Assembly (NCBI RefSeq): GCF_002532045.1
Contig: NZ_NWTG01000021.1
Coordinates: forward strand, 82,369-146,368
Source of the DNA: Bradyrhizobium sp. C9
GTDB lineage: Bacteria > Pseudomonadota > Alphaproteobacteria > Rhizobiales > Xanthobacteraceae
Direction of reading: 5' to 3'
Length of the DNA: 64,000 nucleotides
Position 1 is the stretch's first letter. Each line of letters begins with the position of its first letter. The notes beneath the pieces were generated by a model. That model did no database searches. It saw only the letters and a program-made list of their open reading frames with translations, and was not told where the DNA came from. The position numbers were made by a program, and so were the translations under genes. This document shows, piece by piece, positions 51,376 through 61,503 of the stretch.

Positions 51376-51801
51376 ATGACGAGCCCAACCAACAAGGAAA
51401 TCGTCCTCAACGCCTGGCAGACGTTCAGGACCCGCGACGCCGACCTGATTGCTGCCGTGTTCGCACCGGACGCCGAATGGATCGCGCCGGCCCGCAACGC
51501 CACCGCGGTCGCGCTCGACCACACCAATCACATGATCGGCGCGGAGGCGATCGCCCGCTTCATCGCAACCGAAATGCACCGCCTGTTCACCGAGATCGAC
51601 ATCGCGTTCCGCGCCGTTCACGCCGACGGTGACAGCGTGATCATCGAGGAGCGCATGCGCGCGACGCTGCCGGGCGGCCGGCCCTACGACAATGACTACT
51701 GCTTCGTGTTCGTGATCGAGGCAGGCCGTATCAAGCAGGTGCGGGAATACATGGATACGCGCAAGGGCTGGCAGATGGTGTTCGGAGAGGCTGCGGCGTG
51801 A
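51376..51801 (+). CDS. SnoaL/ketosteroid-isomerase-like protein
   Basis: 141 residues with an NTF2-fold sequence (IVLNAWQTFRTRDADLIAAV, FAPDAEWIAPARN, ATEMHRLFTEIDIAFRAVHA). The ATG has GGAG upstream. No clear catalytic set was identified. It is a single gene, divergent from the Ada-like gene. Confidence 0.75.
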   Translation: MTSPTNKEIVLNAWQTFRTRDADLIAAVFAPDAEWIAPARNATAVALDHTNHMIGAEAIARFIATEMHRLFTEIDIAFRAVHADGDSVIIEERMRATLPGGRPYDNDYCFVFVIEAGRIKQVREYMDTRKGWQMVFGEAAA

Positions 51802-52077
51802 GGACGGCCATTGCCGACTGGTGAGGGACACGCAGCCGAAAGGGCTCCCTCCCCTTTCGTCCCCGACATGGACAATCGACGCCGGGGCAAGAGGCGGGGC
51901 ACGACCCGCTCGCAGCGAAACCTTTCCTACACCATGACTCCTTGCGTAGCAGCGGCGACAACCGCGGCATGTATGCGGCCGGGTAAGTCAATCTTTGCTC
52001 AACCGGTTGCATCTAGTGTGCCGGCGGCGACCGGGTATTGGGGCGCATCCTTTGTTGGTTAAGGAGATATCAGGATC

Positions 52078-54285
52078 ATGCCCACGACGAACCTGGCCGA
52101 AGGGCCCAATCAGCGCCAAGCCGGCTTCAATCTCTTCCTTGTCGGCTTCCTGATCCTGTTTCTCGAACTGGCCTGCATCCGCTGGTTCTCGGCCAAGGTC
52201 GTGTTCCTGCAATTCTTCACCAATATCGTGCTGCTGGCGGCCTTCCTCGGCATGTCCTGCGGCTGCCTTGCCGCGCGGCGGAGCACCAACTGGCTTGCGC
52301 TGTTCCCGGGGCTCGCCCTCGTGACCTTTGCCGCCGTGGTCACGATCATGGTGCTGTATTCCAACTGGGGCCAGTTCGCGGTCGACGTCGGCCATCAGGC
52401 CTCGCCGCAGGAGGTGTTCTTCGGCACCGAGTATCGCAACCCGGATCTCGCCAAATTCGTCGTGCCGATCGAGGCGATCGCCGGGCTGTTCTTCGTATTG
52501 ATCGCGCTGATGTTCGTCGGCCTCGGCCAGACCCTCGGCCGCGCCTTCGATGCCTACCCCAACCGCGTCGCCGGCTATTCGCTGAATATCGGCGGCAGCC
52601 TCGCGGGCATCGTCGGATTCTCGCTGCTGTCGTTCGCGCAGGCGCCGCCGGTGGTCTGGTTCGGGATCAGCTGCGCCGGCATCGTCTACCTGCTCTACCA
52701 GGACAAGGCGCTGTCGCTCCTGCGCCTCGTGACGATCGTCTTCGTGGCGGGATTTACCGCCTTCTACACCGATCGTTCCGGCAGCCACGACATCCGCTGG
52801 TCGCCCTATTACGCCGTCGACCTCAACAAATCGAACGGCGTGATCACCGTCAACAGCATCGGCCATCAGGAAATGATGCCGTTCAGCGAACGCGGCTCGT
52901 CCTATTCGCTGATCCATCTGCTGCAGAAGCACAGCGGCGGCGCGCCGTTCAAGGACGTCATGATCATCGGCGCCGGCTCCGGCAACGATCTCGCGCACGC
53001 CTTGCGCTTCGGCGTCGAGCGCATCGACGCGGTCGAGATCGATCCCGCGATCCAGAACATCGGCATCCACAACCATCCCGACAAGCCCTATCAGGATCCG
53101 AGGGTGGTGCCGCATCTCGACGACGGCCGGCATTTCCTGCGCACCACCGAACGCAAATACGATCTGGTGGTGTATGCGCTCGTCGACTCGCTGATCCTGC
53201 ACAGCGGCTACGCCAACATCCGGCTCGAAAGCTATCTGTTCACCGAACAGGCGTTCCAGGACGTCCGCCGCGTGCTGAAGCAGGATGGCGTCTTCGTGAT
53301 GTACAACTACTATCGCCAGGGCTGGATCGTGCAGCGCGTCGCCGAGATGGCGAAGCAGGTGTTCGGCTGCGATCCGCTGGTGCTGCCGCTGCCGTACAAG
53401 GAAACGCTGACCTCGTCCGAAGCGGTCGGCTTCACCACCATCATCGCGGGCTGCAATCCGCGCATCTCCACGGCATTCCGTGACCGCGGCCAGTTCTGGC
53501 TGAACAGCATTCCGCCGGAGAACCTCGCGGTCGACGGCTTCGACAAGCCGCAAGACAAGAGACAAGACAAGGCAGCCGCCCAGCACGGCGACTGGGTGCC
53601 GCTGGCGCCGGCGAAGCTGGTGGTCGACAATGAAGGCGCCAAGCAATCGACCAGCGACGACTGGCCGTTCCTCTATGTCAGCGGCAGGCTGATCCCCGAT
53701 CTGACCGTTCGCTCGATGATCCTGCTCGGCGTGCTCGGGCTTGGCCTGGTCTACCTGTTCAAGCCGAAAGGCGCGTGGCGACCCAACAACCGGATGTTCT
53801 TCCTCGGCGCGGCCTTCATGCTGCTCGAGACCAAGGCGGTGGTGCAGATGGCGCTGCTGTTCGGCAGCACCTGGCTGGTCAACTCCGCGGTGTTCTTCAC
53901 CGCGCTGCTGCTGATCCTCGCGGCCAACCTGTACGTGATCAAGGTGCCGTCCACCCGGCTGGTACGGCACTATGCCGGGCTGATTGCGCTGCTGGCGGTC
54001 TCGGTGCTGGTGCCGCTCGACACGTTCCTCAGCGGCGGCATCGTCTGGCGCTACGTGATCCCGTGCGCGCTGGCGCTCGGCCCGATGTTCTTCGCCGGCG
54101 TGATCTTCGCCCGCTCGTTCCGCGACGAAGCCAATCCCGATCAGGCGTTCGGATCCAACATCGCGGGATCGGTCATCGGTGGCCTCGCCGAGTCGTGCTC
54201 GACCCTGCTCGGCTTCCGCTATCTCCTGATCGTCGCGATCGGGTTCTATCTGCTGTCCATGTGGATGCCCTCGCGCAAAGCCTAA
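52078..54285 (+). CDS. Membrane-bound spermidine-synthase-like protein
   Basis: 735 residues. N-terminal hydrophobic region (about 1-230, roughly seven spans), then a Rossmann aminopropyl/methyltransferase-like domain with IIGAGSGNDLAHALRFG, IDAVEIDPAI and YDLVVYALVDSLI. A second hydrophobic block covers about 545-735. AAGGAGATATC precedes the ATG. Such fused proteins are common in bacteria, but few have a proven product. Whether it makes spermidine or modifies something else is unknown. Confidence 0.8.
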   Translation: MPTTNLAEGPNQRQAGFNLFLVGFLILFLELACIRWFSAKVVFLQFFTNIVLLAAFLGMSCGCLAARRSTNWLALFPGLALVTFAAVVTIMVLYSNWGQFAVDVGHQASPQEVFFGTEYRNPDLAKFVVPIEAIAGLFFVLIALMFVGLGQTLGRAFDAYPNRVAGYSLNIGGSLAGIVGFSLLSFAQAPPVVWFGISCAGIVYLLYQDKALSLLRLVTIVFVAGFTAFYTDRSGSHDIRWSPYYAVDLNKSNGVITVNSIGHQEMMPFSERGSSYSLIHLLQKHSGGAPFKDVMIIGAGSGNDLAHALRFGVERIDAVEIDPAIQNIGIHNHPDKPYQDPRVVPHLDDGRHFLRTTERKYDLVVYALVDSLILHSGYANIRLESYLFTEQAFQDVRRVLKQDGVFVMYNYYRQGWIVQRVAEMAKQVFGCDPLVLPLPYKETLTSSEAVGFTTIIAGCNPRISTAFRDRGQFWLNSIPPENLAVDGFDKPQDKRQDKAAAQHGDWVPLAPAKLVVDNEGAKQSTSDDWPFLYVSGRLIPDLTVRSMILLGVLGLGLVYLFKPKGAWRPNNRMFFLGAAFMLLETKAVVQMALLFGSTWLVNSAVFFTALLLILAANLYVIKVPSTRLVRHYAGLIALLAVSVLVPLDTFLSGGIVWRYVIPCALALGPMFFAGVIFARSFRDEANPDQAFGSNIAGSVIGGLAESCSTLLGFRYLLIVAIGFYLLSMWMPSRKA

Positions 54286-54607
54286 CGTGCAGGAGACGCA
54301 CGACAGAACGATTCCCTCCCCCTTGCGGGGGAGGCACTGCCAAAATATCGAAAACAACCCCATGCACAGTAGCCGGCAGCTACCCGGCGTTCGACACGGC
54401 AGCTTGACACGTCGGGCAAATCAGTCGTATTTTTCCATTATTCCGAAATCGTGCAGGCGATCCGCGGTCATGGCATATGGTCAAGCCCTGCTGTGTCGCC
54501 TCTGACAGTTGTGGTTACGGATCCCTGCTTTGGCAGGGACGACGGTGAGATGGTTCCCGATCGCAGTTGGCCGCGAGTGACAGGACCACGCCGCCACCTT
54601 GTGCCGT
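54286..54607. other. Intergenic region between converging genes
   Basis: It holds a partial dispersed-repeat end (TCCCTCCCCCTTGCGGGGGA at about 54312) and a seven-base-stem hairpin, TCCCTGC/GCAGGGA, at 54532-54549 that might end ppk2 transcription. No gene is seen. Confidence 0.5.
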
Positions 54608-55549
54608 CTACTTCTTGGCGGGCGCCTTCTCGACCGCCGCGCCCTTGGCTTCGGCTTCCAGCGCCGCGCGGACGCGCTTGAATTCGCCGAGGTCCGCCTT
54701 GTCGACCTCGGGGAATTTCAGCTCGAGCTTGTCGAGCGCGTTGACGATGGTCGAGCCGATCACGACGCGGGCGAACCATTTGTGATCGGCGGGCACGATG
54801 TGCCAGGGCGCGTCCGCGGTCGCGGTGTGGTGGATCATGTCCTGATAGGCCGCCTGGTACTTGGCCCACAGCGCGCGCTCGGTGACGTCGGCCATCGAGA
54901 ACTTCCAGTTCTTGGCCGGCTCCTCCAGCCGATCGAGGAAGCGCCGGCGCTGCTCCTCCTTGGAGACATGCAGGAAGAATTTCAGGATCATGGTGCCGTT
55001 GCGCGACAGATAGCGCTCGATCGAAGAGATGTCCTCGAAGCGTTCGCGCCAGATGTTCTTGGTCACCAGCTTCTTCGGGAGCTTCTGCTTACCGAGCACT
55101 TCGGGATGCACCCGCACCACCAGGCATTCCTCGTAATAGGAGCGGTTGAAGATGCCGATGTGGCCGCGCTCCGGCAGTGCGATCATGGCGCGCCACATGA
55201 AGTCGTGGTCGAGTTCCTTGGTCGATGGCTGCTTGAACGAGGAGACCTCGCAGCCCTGCGGGTTGACGCCCTCGAACACGCTCTTGATCGCACTGTCCTT
55301 GCCGGCGGCGTCCATGCCCTGAAAGATCAGCAGCAGCGACCAGCGGTCCTGGGCGTAGAGCTTCTCCTGGAAATCGTTCAGCCGCTTGCGGTTGACCTCG
55401 ATGATCCTGCCGCCGGCGTCCTTGTCGATGCCCCCCTTCTCGGCGGTCGAGTACGACTTCAGGTGGAATTCGCCCGAACCGTCAAAGCGGAACGGTGCGA
55501 CGAAGGGTTTCAGTTCATCGGCGAGCGATGGGGACGATTTGCTGCTCAT
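54608..55549 (-). CDS. ppk2: Polyphosphate kinase 2 (PPK2)
   Basis: 313 residues of the one-domain PPK2 type. Walker A GMDAAGKDSAIKSV, lid residues in FKQPSTKELDHDFMWR, Walker B GIFNRSYYEE, then VHPEVLGKQKLP. It transfers phosphate between polyphosphate and nucleotides, generally favouring nucleotide formation. Its start lies inside the 3' end of livM (35-base overlap), so it is probably read with the transporter operon, an unexpected partnership. The C-terminus is Ala/Lys-rich. Confidence 0.9.
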   Translation of the reverse strand: MSSKSSPSLADELKPFVAPFRFDGSGEFHLKSYSTAEKGGIDKDAGGRIIEVNRKRLNDFQEKLYAQDRWSLLLIFQGMDAAGKDSAIKSVFEGVNPQGCEVSSFKQPSTKELDHDFMWRAMIALPERGHIGIFNRSYYEECLVVRVHPEVLGKQKLPKKLVTKNIWRERFEDISSIERYLSRNGTMILKFFLHVSKEEQRRRFLDRLEEPAKNWKFSMADVTERALWAKYQAAYQDMIHHTATADAPWHIVPADHKWFARVVIGSTIVNALDKLELKFPEVDKADLGEFKRVRAALEAEAKGAAVEKAPAKK

Positions 55550-56525
55550 GGCCTCTCGACGGCTTGCGTGGCGATTTGATCCGGTCGATCACGCTACCAA
55601 GAATGCCCTTGGGCAGGAAGATGATGAACAGCACCAGCAGGACGCCATAGACCAGATTGTCCCAGCCGACCGCCTTGGTGCCGAACGAGATGCGCAGCAC
55701 CTCGGCCAGCACGATGGTGATGATGGCGCCGACCGTCGGTCCCAGTGCGACATAGACGCCGCCGACGATCGCCGCGAACACCATCTGCAGGGAGACCGCG
55801 ATGCCGCTCACGGTGTCCGGCGAGATGAACATCTGGTACTGGCAGTAGAGCGCGCCGGCGAGCGCCGTCATCAACGCGCTGATCAAGGTGATCTTGAGCT
55901 TCTCGGCAGTGACGTTGACGCCGGCCGCGGCCGCGGCATCTTCATCCTCCGAGATCGCCTCCATGGCATGGCGGATCATGCTGCGGTCGATCGCGCGCCA
56001 GATCACGAGGCCTGCGATCCAGACCGCGAGCGCGATCAGATACCAGGTGATCTTGTCGTCGAATTGCAGCGCGAACAGCCCCTTGCCGCTCGGGGCGCGC
56101 TGCGGCGTGTAGCCGAGCGAGCCGCCGGTATAGTCGCGGGTCGCGGTGATGACCTGCAGCACGATGCCGGACAGCGCCAGGGTCACCAGCACGAAATAGT
56201 GCCCGGTGATACGGAAGCGGAAGCAGGGATAGGCGACGACGAGCGCGAGCACGCCCGCGGTCGCCATGCTCAGGGGGATTCCGATCCAGGGCGAGACGCC
56301 GAGGTGATTCCAGAGCAGCGCGGTGACATAGGCGCCGATGCCCATGAAGCCGCCATGGCCGAGCGAGACCAGGCCGAAGCGGCCCATGATCGACCACGAG
56401 GTGTAGGCGAACGACCAGATCAGGATCAGCACCAGCACGTGCAGATGATAGGGATCGCGGTGCACGAACGGCAGCGCGACGAGCGCGAGCAGCGCGACGA
56501 TCCAGCCGGCGGCCTGCCTGTTCAC
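55515..56525 (-). CDS. livM: Liv-type ABC transporter permease (LivM)
   Basis: 336-residue inner-membrane permease with the LivM signature FGLVSLGHGGFMGIGAYVTA and a C-terminal ILAEVLRISFG region. The GTG start overlaps the livH stop (GTGA), indicating coupling; longer frames add an arginine-rich nonsense leader. Its end overlaps the start of ppk2. Confidence 0.9.
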   Translation of the reverse strand: MNRQAAGWIVALLALVALPFVHRDPYHLHVLVLILIWSFAYTSWSIMGRFGLVSLGHGGFMGIGAYVTALLWNHLGVSPWIGIPLSMATAGVLALVVAYPCFRFRITGHYFVLVTLALSGIVLQVITATRDYTGGSLGYTPQRAPSGKGLFALQFDDKITWYLIALAVWIAGLVIWRAIDRSMIRHAMEAISEDEDAAAAAGVNVTAEKLKITLISALMTALAGALYCQYQMFISPDTVSGIAVSLQMVFAAIVGGVYVALGPTVGAIITIVLAEVLRISFGTKAVGWDNLVYGVLLVLFIIFLPKGILGSVIDRIKSPRKPSRGHEQQIVPIARR

Positions 56526-57403
56526 GAGCGCCTCGCGAGCAGGCCCGCGGGCCGGATGAACATCATGACGATGAAGAACGCGAACGCCAGCACGTAACCC
56601 CATTCCAGATCGGAGAACAGGCCGCCGAGCGAGATGATCTCGGCGAACACGAACGCCGCGATGAAGCCGCCGATGAAATTGCCGAGGCCGCCGAGCACGC
56701 AGATCAGGAAGGTGATCGGCCCGAACGACAGCCCGACAAACGGATGCACGTCATATTGCAGCACCAGCAGGCACGCCGCGAGCCCGGCGAGCCCGCCGCC
56801 GATCGCGGAGGTGACGAGATAGATGCGCTTGGGGTCGACGCCCATCAGCGGCATGATCTGGCGGTCCTGCGCGATGGCGCGGATCGCGGTGCCGGTGAAG
56901 GTGCGGGTCAGGAACAGATAGACGCCGACCATGCCGACCAGCGCTGCGCCGAACGATAATAGTCGCGCGTAACTGAAATTCATCTCGCCGAGCGCCAGCA
57001 CCGGCAGGCGGATGCCGAGATTGCGGAAGTCGATGCCGAAGGCGACGGTGGCAAAACTCTGCAGGATGAACAGCACGCCGCCGGTGGCGAGCAGCTGGTT
57101 GATCGGCGGCGCCGTCAGCAGCGGCGCGATGACCAGGAAATGCAGCGCGGCCCCGAGCAGCGCCACCAGCAGAATGACGAGCGGTGCGGCCGCCCAGTAC
57201 GGCAGGTGAAAGACCTGCACGAGATAGTACATGCCGTACATGCCGATCATCACGAGCTCGGCGTAGCAGATCCAGGTGACGTCGATGACGCCGAAGATCA
57301 GGTTGAGCCCAAGCGCCAGCAGCGCCAGCACGCCGCCGAGCAGGATGCCGTTGATCACGGCCTCCAGCAGGTAGATGTCGAAGATATTGAGGAAGGATTG
57401 CAT
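56522..57403 (-). CDS. livH: Liv-type ABC transporter permease (LivH)
   Basis: 293 residues of typical LivH length with about eight hydrophobic helices. ALNLIFGVIDVTWICYAELV is the family opening, and FVGLSFGPITFLICVLGGLG lies in the C-terminal part. The ATG at 57403 is chosen; a GTG two codons earlier is possible. A dispersed repeat separates it from livF. Confidence 0.9.
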   Translation of the reverse strand: MQSFLNIFDIYLLEAVINGILLGGVLALLALGLNLIFGVIDVTWICYAELVMIGMYGMYYLVQVFHLPYWAAAPLVILLVALLGAALHFLVIAPLLTAPPINQLLATGGVLFILQSFATVAFGIDFRNLGIRLPVLALGEMNFSYARLLSFGAALVGMVGVYLFLTRTFTGTAIRAIAQDRQIMPLMGVDPKRIYLVTSAIGGGLAGLAACLLVLQYDVHPFVGLSFGPITFLICVLGGLGNFIGGFIAAFVFAEIISLGGLFSDLEWGYVLAFAFFIVMMFIRPAGLLARRS

Positions 57404-57420
57404 GGCCACCGCCTTTCTTA

Positions 57421-57538
57421 CCTCTCCCGCTTGCGGGGGAGGTCGGCGCGCGGAAGCGCGCCGGGTGGGGGCTCTCTCCGCAATTCGACTCGTGGAGACA
57501 CCCCCACCCCAGCCCTCCCCCGCAAGCAGGAGAGGGGG
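57421..57538. repeat. Dispersed palindromic repeat, CCTCTCCCGCTTGCGG type, copy 2
   Basis: It shares both ends and the CTCGTGGAGA/CCCCCACCCC middle with copy 1 (31081). The internal hairpin differs (GGCGCGCGGAAGCGCGCC). It lies between livF and livH inside a transporter operon. Confidence 0.85.
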
Positions 57539-57580
57539 TAGAGCGTGCTCGCGGCAATCGTCCCGACCAAATCAATCATT

Positions 57581-58290
<710 letters not shown>

Positions 58291-58294
<4 letters not shown>

Positions 58295-59064
58295 ACCCCG
58301 ATCCGGCGGCGCGCCTGCTCGGCGACGGCGGCCGCCAGGCTCGCATCCGCATCGGTGCCGAGATAGACCTCGATCACCCTGGCATCGCCGGCGACATCGG
58401 CCGGCAGGCCCTCGGCGATCTTCTCGCCGTGATCCAGCACCATCACGCGATCGACCACCCGCATCAGGACGCCCATGATGTGCTCGACCCAGATGATGGT
58501 GATGCCGAGCTCGTCGCGGATCCGGCGCAGCATGTCGGCGGCCTGATCCATCTCGGTCTCGTCGAGCCCACCGAGGCTTTCATCCGCGAGCAGGAGTTTC
58601 GGCCCGGTGGCGAGCGCCTTGGCGAGTTCGAGCTTCTTCAACCCCGCGGCCCCGAGGCCCTCGACGCTGGCGCGGCGATCGGTCGGTAGGCCAACCATCG
58701 CCAGCGCGCGTTCGGCCGCCTCCTCGGCCTTGCTGCGGCTGCGGCGACCCTGGCCGTAGAAGCCGGCGAGCACGACATTCTCGAAAATGCTCAGGCGATG
58801 GAACGGCCGCGGGATCTGGAAGGTGCGGCCGATGCCGCCGACGATGATCCGGTGCGGGGCGAGCCCCGCGATCTCGCGGCCGTCGAACAGGATCGAGCCC
58901 TCGGTCGGCGGCAGCGTGCCCGACAGCATGTTGAAGATCGTACTCTTGCCTGAGCCGTTCGGGCCGATCAGGCCGAGGATTTCGCCCTGCTCGACGCGGA
59001 ACGAAACATTGTTGACGGCACGAAAGCCGCCAAACCGCTTGACCAGGCCTTCGACGGCGAGCAC
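58291..59064 (-). CDS. livG: Liv-type ABC transporter ATP-binding protein (LivG)
   Basis: 257 residues beginning at GTG. Walker A GPNGSGKSTIFNMLSG, signature-region LGAAGLKKLELAKALATGPK, Walker B LLLADESLGGLDETEM. The Walker B region reads ADESLGG where the usual sequence is LDEP, a variation also seen in other LivG-like proteins. First ATPase of the operon, downstream of the binding protein and a dispersed repeat. Confidence 0.9.
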
Positions 59065-59130
59065 GGCGTCCCCTTCGCGAGCGTTAGAACAGCAAGAAGT
59101 CAGGTGGAGGCAGCTTGGCCGCAGACTCGC

Positions 59131-59286
59131 TGCACCTCTCCCGCTTGCGGGGGTCGAGACGAGCGAAGCTCGCTCTTAGGTCGGAGCGCATCGAAGATGC
59201 GATCCGGGTGGGGGCTCTCTCGACGATACGACTCGTGGAGAGAACCCCCACCCCGGCCCTCCCCCGCAAGCGGGAGAGGGAGTGCA
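59131..59286. repeat. Dispersed palindromic repeat, TGCACCTCTCCCGCTTGCGG type, copy 3
   Basis: About 155 bases ending in the inverse of its beginning (GGGAGAGGGAGTGCA). It is longer than copies 1 and 2 by an insert with a second small hairpin (GAGCGAAGCTC). It lies between the binding protein and livG. Confidence 0.85.
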
Positions 59287-59330
59287 GTTTCTTCGCGGCA
59301 GCTATTGGATCCAATGTCATCTTGTACGAG

Positions 59331-60641
59331 CTATTTGTAGCTGTAGGTGGTGCCGGCGGGCAGCGGCAGCACGGTCTCGCGCTGCATCTGGCTCTTCGGC
59401 CACACCACATAGGATTTGTCGTCGATATATTGCAGCACCACCGGGAACGAGCGCGCATTCTGCCCGGCGTACTGCTCGCCCTCGCCGTAGAACTTCACGC
59501 CGTAGCCGAGCATGGTGCCGCCCTCGGGAATGTCGGTGTCGAGCGCGGCCTTGCGCAGCGCGTCCGGATCGATACCGCCATACTTCTTGATCGCGCGCGG
59601 CAGCACGTCGTCGAGGAACACATAGGCGTTGGCCGCGCCGATGCCGACATGGGCGGAGCGGATCGGCACGCCGGGCTTCAACCGGTCGAACGCCTCGCCG
59701 ACCATTTTGATGACCGGCGGCAGCTTCGGATCCATGTCCTTCTGATTGGCAAGCCAGATCGAGATCGGGTCGGTATTGAACAGATAATTGGCGTCGGCGC
59801 CGAGGCCTTCCTTCAGCTTCTCATAGACGCCATAGCCTGCGCCGTGGCCGACGATGGCGCCGAACTTCAGCCCCTGCTCGCGTGCCTGGCGGAACAAGAG
59901 GGTAATGTCCGGATTGTAGCCGGTGTGGAAGATCACGTCGGGCTTGGCGCGCTTCAGCTTGGTGACCAGCGCCGACAGATCGGGCGCGGTCGCCGAATAG
60001 CCCTCCTTGAGCACGATGTTGAAGCCGGCCTTCTTCGCACCGGCCTCGTTGCCCTTGGCGACGTCGACGCCATAGGCGCCGTCCTCATGGATGATGGCAA
60101 CACGGAGGTCCTTCGGTTCCTTGCCGAACTTCGACATCGAATATTGCGCGATGAAGTCGGTCGTCATCATACCGTACTGATTGCCGGCGGCCTGCGGGCG
60201 GAACACGTATTTGTAGTTCTTGCCGTCGAACACGCCCGAAGAGATGCAGGTTGTGATCCACATGAACTTCTGCATCTGGTCAACCCGGGCCGCCACCGGC
60301 ACGCATTGCGCCGAGGAGAAGAAGCCCATCACCATGTCGACCTTTTCCTGCTCGAGCAGGCGGACGGCCTCGTTGATGGCGATATCGGGCTTGCTCTGCG
60401 CGTCGGCGTAGACGGCCTCGACCTTGTAACCCTCGACGCCGGTCTTGGCGTAATGGTCGAGCATAATCTTGACGCCGGTATATTGCAGCTCGGAGCCGCC
60501 GCCGGCCAAGGGACCGGTCAGATCGAAGATCACGCCGATCTTGATCTTCTTGTCCTGCGCCTGCGCGGCAGCGGCCACGCCGAGCGCCGCAAGCGCGACA
60601 GACAGACCCGCGAGCCAGCGGGCGGTCCTCCTGACCGGCAT
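59331..60641 (-). CDS. Liv-type ABC transporter substrate-binding protein
   Basis: 436 residues, a little longer than average. The signal peptide (WLAGLSVALAALGVAAAAQA) is followed by IKIGVIFDLTGPLAGGGSEL and the two-lobed fold (FFSSAQCVPVAARVDQMQKF; VAIIHEDGAYGVDVAKGNEA). GGAGGGATTC precedes the ATG. It heads the operon with LivG, LivF, LivH and LivM. The ligand is unknown. Confidence 0.92.
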   Translation of the reverse strand: MPVRRTARWLAGLSVALAALGVAAAAQAQDKKIKIGVIFDLTGPLAGGGSELQYTGVKIMLDHYAKTGVEGYKVEAVYADAQSKPDIAINEAVRLLEQEKVDMVMGFFSSAQCVPVAARVDQMQKFMWITTCISSGVFDGKNYKYVFRPQAAGNQYGMMTTDFIAQYSMSKFGKEPKDLRVAIIHEDGAYGVDVAKGNEAGAKKAGFNIVLKEGYSATAPDLSALVTKLKRAKPDVIFHTGYNPDITLLFRQAREQGLKFGAIVGHGAGYGVYEKLKEGLGADANYLFNTDPISIWLANQKDMDPKLPPVIKMVGEAFDRLKPGVPIRSAHVGIGAANAYVFLDDVLPRAIKKYGGIDPDALRKAALDTDIPEGGTMLGYGVKFYGEGEQYAGQNARSFPVVLQYIDDKSYVVWPKSQMQRETVLPLPAGTTYSYK

Positions 60642-60871
60642 GAATCCCTCCCCGGAGATTGTGCACTGCATTTTTGTTTTCGTGCCGCCCTATCACAGGG
60701 GGAGCGGCCGATGATGTCAAGCACGATGCCTGCGTCGCCACGGCGCAGGCTTGCGCAAAGTTTCGGCGGTGCCGCGACGACGACCTTTCAGACCGGAGAA
60801 CTACGGAAGGAACCTTCGCCATTTCTGCCTTATCCTGATGGCTGCGAAGTAGCTGTCATTGGAGGCGACAT

Positions 60872-61438
60872 ATGACTCATATGCTTTGCAGAACGAGACT
60901 CATCTCGTGGTTCGGTGCGTGCGTGCTTGGATTGGGAGTATGGACTGCCGCTTCGTCGGTAGCCGTGGCGCAGAATTCACCGTCCGCCGAGGCCAGGCTG
61001 AAGGAGTTGAACATTACGCTGCCGCCCGTGCCGACACCGGTCGCCAACTACGTTGACGCGGTCCGGGTCGGCAATCTGCTCTTCCTCGCGGGAAACACGC
61101 CGGCTGCGGACTGGAAGTACAAGGGCAAGGTCGGCAAGGACCTCACGGTGCAGGAGGGCTACGACACGGCCCGTCAGGTCGGCCTGATTATGCTGGCGAA
61201 GGTGCGCGTCGCACTCGGGAGCCTCGATCGCGTCAAGCGCGTGGTCAAGGTGTTCGGGATGGTCAACTCGGCCGACGGCCTTGGTGACCAGCCGAAGGTC
61301 GTGAACGGATTCTCCGATTTGATGGTGGAGGTGTTCGGCGAGGCGGCCGGCAAACACGCGCGATCTGCGGTCGGGATGGCTGGCCTTCCGTTCAACAACG
61401 CTGTGGAAGTCGAGATGATCGTTGAAGTGGCTGAGTGA
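60872..61438 (+). CDS. Exported RidA/YjgF-like protein
   Basis: 188 residues. The leader LISWFGACVLGLGVWTAASS resembles a signal peptide, with likely cleavage after VAVA. The RidA/YjgF domain (LPPVPTPVANYVDAVRVGNL, VFGMVNSADGLGDQPKVVNG, HARSAVGMAGLPFNNAVEVE) includes the conserved arginine near the C-terminus. Classic RidA is a cytosolic enamine/imine deaminase, so an exported version is unusual. It is a single gene. Confidence 0.82.
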   Translation: MTHMLCRTRLISWFGACVLGLGVWTAASSVAVAQNSPSAEARLKELNITLPPVPTPVANYVDAVRVGNLLFLAGNTPAADWKYKGKVGKDLTVQEGYDTARQVGLIMLAKVRVALGSLDRVKRVVKVFGMVNSADGLGDQPKVVNGFSDLMVEVFGEAAGKHARSAVGMAGLPFNNAVEVEMIVEVAE

Positions 61439-61503
61439 TCGGCCGGTGCATCGAGTGAGGGGCCGCCGATAATTGTCGCCCCCCCACCGGAAGCGCTCCC
61501 GTC

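Noticed and set aside
51988..54363. A 791-residue minus-strand frame opposite the spermidine-synthase-like gene
   Set aside because: Arg/His/Gln-rich shadow; the plus-strand protein has membrane spans and a clear Rossmann motif.
59115..60875. A 586-residue plus-strand frame opposite the binding-protein gene
   Set aside because: Antisense shadow that also runs through a dispersed repeat.
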